Shown piece by piece: positions 21,849 to 24,890 of a stretch of 24,890 nucleotides of DNA (position 1 is its first letter; every line of letters begins with the position of its first letter). This DNA is from an uncultured Clostridia bacterium (lineage in GTDB: Bacteria; Bacillota; Clostridia; Christensenellales; UBA1242): the NCBI GenBank assembly GCA_937874195.1, contig CALNBM010000014.1, forward strand, positions 1 through 24,890. The letters run 5' to 3'. The notes beneath the pieces were generated by a model. It did no database searches and was not told where the DNA came from. It saw nothing but the letters and a program-made list of their open reading frames with translations. Both the position numbers and the translations under genes were made by a program.

Positions 21849-23393
21849 ATGGATTTTTTAAACTTACGCCAATTTTCTCCCTCACACATTGCTATAATCT
21901 CATTTGCCATAATCTTTACGGCAATTTTTTATTTTGTTTTTCTAAAAAAACAATCCAAAACTAAGACTATAATAGCGTTTATATTTGGTCTATTAGCACT
22001 TTTCTCTGTTATTGGAACAAATATTTATCTTGCTCTAACTCTTAACAATTTAACTGTTTTTGATTATCTACCGTTTCTTCTTTCACAAGCTAGCATAATT
22101 TTAGTGTTATTTGCATGCTTTATTAAATCGAATAAGTTTAAGAGTATTATATTCTTTATTGCAAGTTTTACCGCTGTGTATGGCTTAGTGGTGCTTGACA
22201 ACGCTTTATTTCAAATTACTACCCTTAGTATTAGCACCGCTTTATATTTTTTACCTTATTTTTTTCTACTTGCTTCATCGTTTATGCTCGTTTCAAACAC
22301 CAAAGTTAAAGCGGCTAACCTTTTTAGTGCATGTTCGCTAATTATTGTTTTTACAGCATTTGCTTATTTAGCGAGTTTAGGTTTTATGTATTACTTTGAA
22401 AACGCCGGATTATTAAATTATTTCTTCACATTATTTCCACGGGATTTCGTTATGGAGTATTTCTTTGAATTACTTCCTTTCCAATTTATTTACCTGGCTC
22501 CAATGATTGTGGTTTTTCTATTGTTTTCGCTTATCACATTTGCCCTAACTCACTTATTTCAAAGCAAGAAAGTCACTTGTCCTCAACAAACATTACCTAA
22601 ATGGGAACTTGAAGAAGATGATGAAAGTATTATAAAAAAAAAAGATACATCTATAACGGAAAAAGATGATTTATACGCCGAAAAAACACCTGCCCAACAA
22701 GATAGTATAAATGAAACACCCGCCCAACAAGATAGTATAAAAGAAACACCTGCCCAACAAGAAAATATCGTTAAAGAGGATATTCATGAATTTGATTCTA
22801 TCAATTCATATCTGGATAGCTTTTTACCAACGATAGAAGAAAATGTTGTTGAAGATGCACCGTTTATAGAAAAGAAAAATGAAACAGTTAAGGAAATTAC
22901 CAACATTGAAATCACAACCGAGGAAAACAAGCCAGAAAACATTATCATAACAGAAAATAAACAAGAAGAACCTCTGGATGTAAACAAACAAAATGTTAGC
23001 ATTTCCCAAGCAGTTGAAGAGAAAAAAGAACCTTCACTTCAAGCGAAATTAGACGAGTATAAGATATATACTTCAGCAGAAGAATTCCAAAAAGATAATA
23101 AAAAAGCTAAAGGGATTGAATCAGCTAATAATCAAGAAAATAAAAAAGATGACGATAAATACACTTCTTTTGAAGATTATGACTTCATGAAAGAACTAGA
23201 TGATTTCAAGAAAGTTTTAAACGAAAATGACGAAAGAACTAATAACCAAAACAATTTGTCACCAAATAGCGAAGTTAAAAAGGACGCAGAAATTAAGGTG
23301 CCCGAACAACAAAAGATTGCTGGTGTTAAAAAGCCATCAAACTTAGATTTGTTGAAAGCATTAAAAAATAAAGTTGATAAAAGCAACTATTAA
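21849..23393 (+). CDS. Polytopic membrane protein with long disordered acidic tail
   Basis: This 514-residue protein has two distinct halves. Residues 1 to about 240 hold about seven membrane helices with a pattern (LPFLLSQASIILVLFACF, then a loop near ELLPFQFIYLAP) that loosely resembles the TMEM164/YwaF-like TIGR02206 family; this is tentative. Residues about 245-514 are cytoplasmic, highly charged, poor in hydrophobics and almost certainly disordered, with three 10-residue tandem repeats of the form TPAQQDSINE near residues 280-307. The extreme C-terminus (SNLDLLKALKNKVDK) could be a short helical docking motif. ATG follows AAAAAGGAATGATTAA. The 3' neighbour, 30 bases away with its own AAAAGGAG site, is a degenerate YugP-type protein, so the two are probably made together. 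The function is unknown. Confidence 0.7.
   Translation: MDFLNLRQFSPSHIAIISFAIIFTAIFYFVFLKKQSKTKTIIAFIFGLLALFSVIGTNIYLALTLNNLTVFDYLPFLLSQASIILVLFACFIKSNKFKSIIFFIASFTAVYGLVVLDNALFQITTLSISTALYFLPYFFLLASSFMLVSNTKVKAANLFSACSLIIVFTAFAYLASLGFMYYFENAGLLNYFFTLFPRDFVMEYFFELLPFQFIYLAPMIVVFLLFSLITFALTHLFQSKKVTCPQQTLPKWELEEDDESIIKKKDTSITEKDDLYAEKTPAQQDSINETPAQQDSIKETPAQQENIVKEDIHEFDSINSYLDSFLPTIEENVVEDAPFIEKKNETVKEITNIEITTEENKPENIIITENKQEEPLDVNKQNVSISQAVEEKKEPSLQAKLDEYKIYTSAEEFQKDNKKAKGIESANNQENKKDDDKYTSFEDYDFMKELDDFKKVLNENDERTNNQNNLSPNSEVKKDAEIKVPEQQKIAGVKKPSNLDLLKALKNKVDKSNY
22686..22769 (+). repeat. Three tandem 30-base repeats inside the tail of the polytopic protein
   Basis: The units start at 22686, 22716 and 22746, each opening ACACC(T/C)GCCCAACAAGA. 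The first two differ at only a few positions; the third is diverged after its first half. They encode TPAQQ-(D/E)-(S/N)-I-x-E. Copy number is likely variable by slippage. Confidence 0.9.
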
Positions 23394-23423
23394 TTTTATT
23401 TTAATTTAAAAGGAGAAAATTAA

Positions 23424-24251
23424 ATGAATTCATTATTACTAAATGCTATAACTATTGACGACCCTACACAGTTTGGACTTGTAATTGCTATGATTGTGGT
23501 AGGTGTGTTAATTGGTATTGCGTTAATTTGGTCGTTCATCACAAGAATAATTGTTATGGTAACTTATTCAAAGTATAATAAGATTGCCAACTCTGCTGGC
23601 TACACCGCTCGCGAAGCTGCTTACAATTTTTTAGTTGCTTGCGGAGTGGAAGATGTAAAAGTGGAACAATGCAGTTTTTGGAGAGCATTCTTATTCGTGG
23701 GCGGCACGGGTTTCGGCCTTGGAAACAGTTATAGTATTTATAAGAAAATTATATTTCTTAGAAAAGGTATAATTGATAAAAACAGCGTGACTGCAGTTGC
23801 TATAGCAACACAAAAAGTGGGACTGGCTTATCAACACAAAACTGGCGATAAGAAATATATATTCACTGCAAGATTAAAACCTTTCCTATTATTTGCACCT
23901 TATGGCTTAATTCCGCTTTCGCTTCTAGGGCTTGTTTTAGACATGTTTGTTTTTAAAACAGGAGGTTTTGTTTATTCAATAATCTTTGCCTTTATTGGCG
24001 CTGTATTATTTTTACTATCATTCTTAGTAACCTTCTTTACAATATCAATTGAAAAGCGAGCAAACAACGACGCTATTCAATTAATGGAGCAAAATAATTT
24101 TTTAACTGCCGAAGAACGCGTAATGGTAAAAAAATTATATAATGCTTATATGATGGGTTATATAGCAGACTTTGTTATAAGCACTCTTTACTTGATTATG
24201 AAGATTTTACAAATCTTAGCAAAAATTTCAAAATTTACAAAGAAACGATAA
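23424..24251 (+). CDS. YugP-family zinc metallopeptidase homologue lacking HExxH (probable pseudoenzyme)
   Basis: The 275-residue sequence lines up by eye with the YugP/Zn_peptidase_2 family: the first membrane helix (about 18-47), YSKYNKIANSAGYTAREAA, LVACGVEDVKVE, the NSYSIYKKIIFL block, and the C-terminal helices with IEKRANNDAIQLME (family EFxASxRAL) and LTAEERVMVKKLYNAYMMGYIAD. Where the family has the catalytic AAHEVGHAIQH, this protein reads ATQKVGLAYQH (Q130, K131, L134). Both zinc-binding histidines and the catalytic glutamate are gone, while the fold-forming surroundings, H138 and the downstream glutamate (E209) remain. Peptidase activity is therefore unlikely; a scaffold or regulatory role is inferred. 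Codon reads at this site are unambiguous (ACA CAA AAA GTG GGA CTG). ATG follows AAAAGGAGAAAATTAA. Terminated just downstream. Confidence 0.8.
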   Translation: MNSLLLNAITIDDPTQFGLVIAMIVVGVLIGIALIWSFITRIIVMVTYSKYNKIANSAGYTAREAAYNFLVACGVEDVKVEQCSFWRAFLFVGGTGFGLGNSYSIYKKIIFLRKGIIDKNSVTAVAIATQKVGLAYQHKTGDKKYIFTARLKPFLLFAPYGLIPLSLLGLVLDMFVFKTGGFVYSIIFAFIGAVLFLLSFLVTFFTISIEKRANNDAIQLMEQNNFLTAEERVMVKKLYNAYMMGYIADFVISTLYLIMKILQILAKISKFTKKR

Positions 24252-24259
24252 ATCTATTA

Positions 24260-24293
24260 AAAAAACTGGCAGAATTTACTACTAGTTTTTTTG
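24260..24293 (+). terminator. Intrinsic terminator after the YugP-like gene
   Basis: AAAAAAACT (24260-24268) pairs with AGTTTTTTT (24285-24293). Confidence 0.75.
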
Positions 24294-24752
24294 TTTTCCC
24301 ATCCTATGCAAACAGAAGGTTTTACGAATTGCTAATTTGATATGTTATGACATTAATAGGCATATCTTACAACAAAACGGTTATAATGAAAAAAATATTA
24401 ATTCTTTATATGTAAAACAATATTAGATTTTATTAAATTTATTACTGTCTTTTTTTAATACAATTTACAAAACAGTAAAATTTTAATAATATTTGTTTTC
24501 TAGCTACATAAATCGTGTTGGCAGTCGTGAATAAATTAAATATCATTATTTAAAATAGAAACTTAACGCCTATCTATTAATGCTACAAGAGTCTTTTAAC
24601 AAAATTAATAATAAACTATAACTATTTTTTCGTTTTTGATAGTTCAAAAAACATATTTATAAACGAGCAATTTATTGCTAGTTTATTGTCTTAACATTCT
24701 TTGCACTAATTATCCACCGGCGTAGCCTGAATTTTTCAGATGCGAGCATAGC
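24294..24752. other. Gene-free interval with hairpins, possibly an eroded IS200-type element end
   Basis: No protein frame or RNA gene was recognised in 24294-24600. Then come AACTAT/ATAGTT (24620-24625 with 24639-24644), a strong imperfect palindrome TAAACgAGCAA/TTGCTaGTTTA (24660-24670 with 24675-24685), and CTGAA/TTCAG (24727-24731 with 24735-24739). IS200/IS605 elements carry subterminal imperfect palindromes, so one of these may be the right end of the element whose transposase remnant follows; this is inference. Confidence 0.4.
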
Positions 24753-24848
24753 CTAAATAATAATCTTTTTCGATACTTTGGAGCAATCACAATGTGATAA
24801 CTTACAATTCCACTTCGTATATGCTAAACTCTTTATGTCATCTTGCAT
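24753..24848 (-). pseudogene. IS200/IS605 TnpA remnant, frameshifted and truncated
   Basis: From ATG 24848 the frame encodes MQDDIKSLAYTKWNCK, a close match to the N-terminus of IS200-type Y1 transposases (typically SLAHTKWNCKYHIVFAPKYR). One extra T at about 24799-24800 breaks the frame. Removing it restores YHIVIAPKYRK (to about 24767), after which homology stops, so the HUH motif and catalytic tyrosine are missing. The original frame ends at a TAG (24753-24755). A perfect AAGGAGGG ribosome site (24856-24863) is still present, suggesting fairly recent decay or a transcribed relic. The transposase body has been deleted or replaced by unrelated sequence. Confidence 0.8.
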
Positions 24849-24890
24849 GACTTTTCCCTCCTTGTGTTATTTTTTAAAGACAGAACACAT

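Noticed and set aside
22784..23386. Minus-strand frames inside the tail of the polytopic protein
   Set aside because: They are shadows created by the low-complexity acidic coding region; no start signals or motifs.
1..24890. CRISPR arrays, tRNA or rRNA genes, prophage modules, restriction or toxin-antitoxin systems
   Set aside because: Both strands were read for spaced repeats, T-loop signatures and family motifs; none was seen. The isolated GTTCGAT near 16056 lacks a cloverleaf.

Overview
The window reads as low-GC Bacillota DNA, most likely an uncultured Clostridia-like lineage. The reasons are strong AT richness, AAGGAGG-type ribosome binding sites with ATG and TTG starts, a Spo0A-type effector domain, a Gram-positive LexA box in front of dinB, paired DegV genes, LemA plus DUF2207, and sigma-A-like promoters with 17-base spacers and frequent TGn-extended -10 boxes. 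No tRNA, rRNA or CRISPR array is visible, and no prophage module.

Layout. 1-2827 (minus): a probable operon of a MazG-like protein, an ABC exporter half fused in frame to the C-terminal part of the arsenic chaperone ArsD, and arsA, which runs off the window. 2906-5854 (minus): DUF2207 membrane protein and LemA. 6022-6950 (plus): a divergent Spo0A-like response regulator. 7177-9709 (minus): a short-chain dehydrogenase lacking the catalytic tyrosine and a lysylphosphatidylglycerol-synthase-type membrane protein. 9834-13405: serS (minus), dinB under a consensus SOS box (plus), signal peptidase I (minus). 13702-17338 (plus): a SHOCT-like membrane protein, tilS, a putative small RNA, then the rpsF-ssb-rpsR operon with a structured leader. 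17430-17745 (plus): a strongly structured, unassigned RNA of about 280 nt with its own promoter and terminator. 17979-19804 (minus): two tandem DegV genes. 19889-20672 (plus): a membrane-anchored XRE regulator that appears to be leaderless, with phased inverted half-sites upstream. 20788-24293 (plus): an unknown anchored protein, then a two-gene operon of a polytopic protein with a disordered tail and a YugP-family zinc-metallopeptidase homologue whose HExxH motif is destroyed. 24294-24890: mostly empty, ending in a frameshifted IS200/IS605 transposase remnant (minus).

The housekeeping parts (SerS, TilS, S6-SSB-S18, SipS/LepB, DinB) are ordinary. The points most worth a second look are the ABC-ArsD fusion, which may be a real deletion fusion or an assembly artefact, the degenerate YugP homologue, the unassigned RNA at 17465-17745, the divergent Spo0A-like regulator, and the leaderless membrane-bound XRE gene. 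Family assignments were made from recognised motifs only; no search or structure prediction was run.
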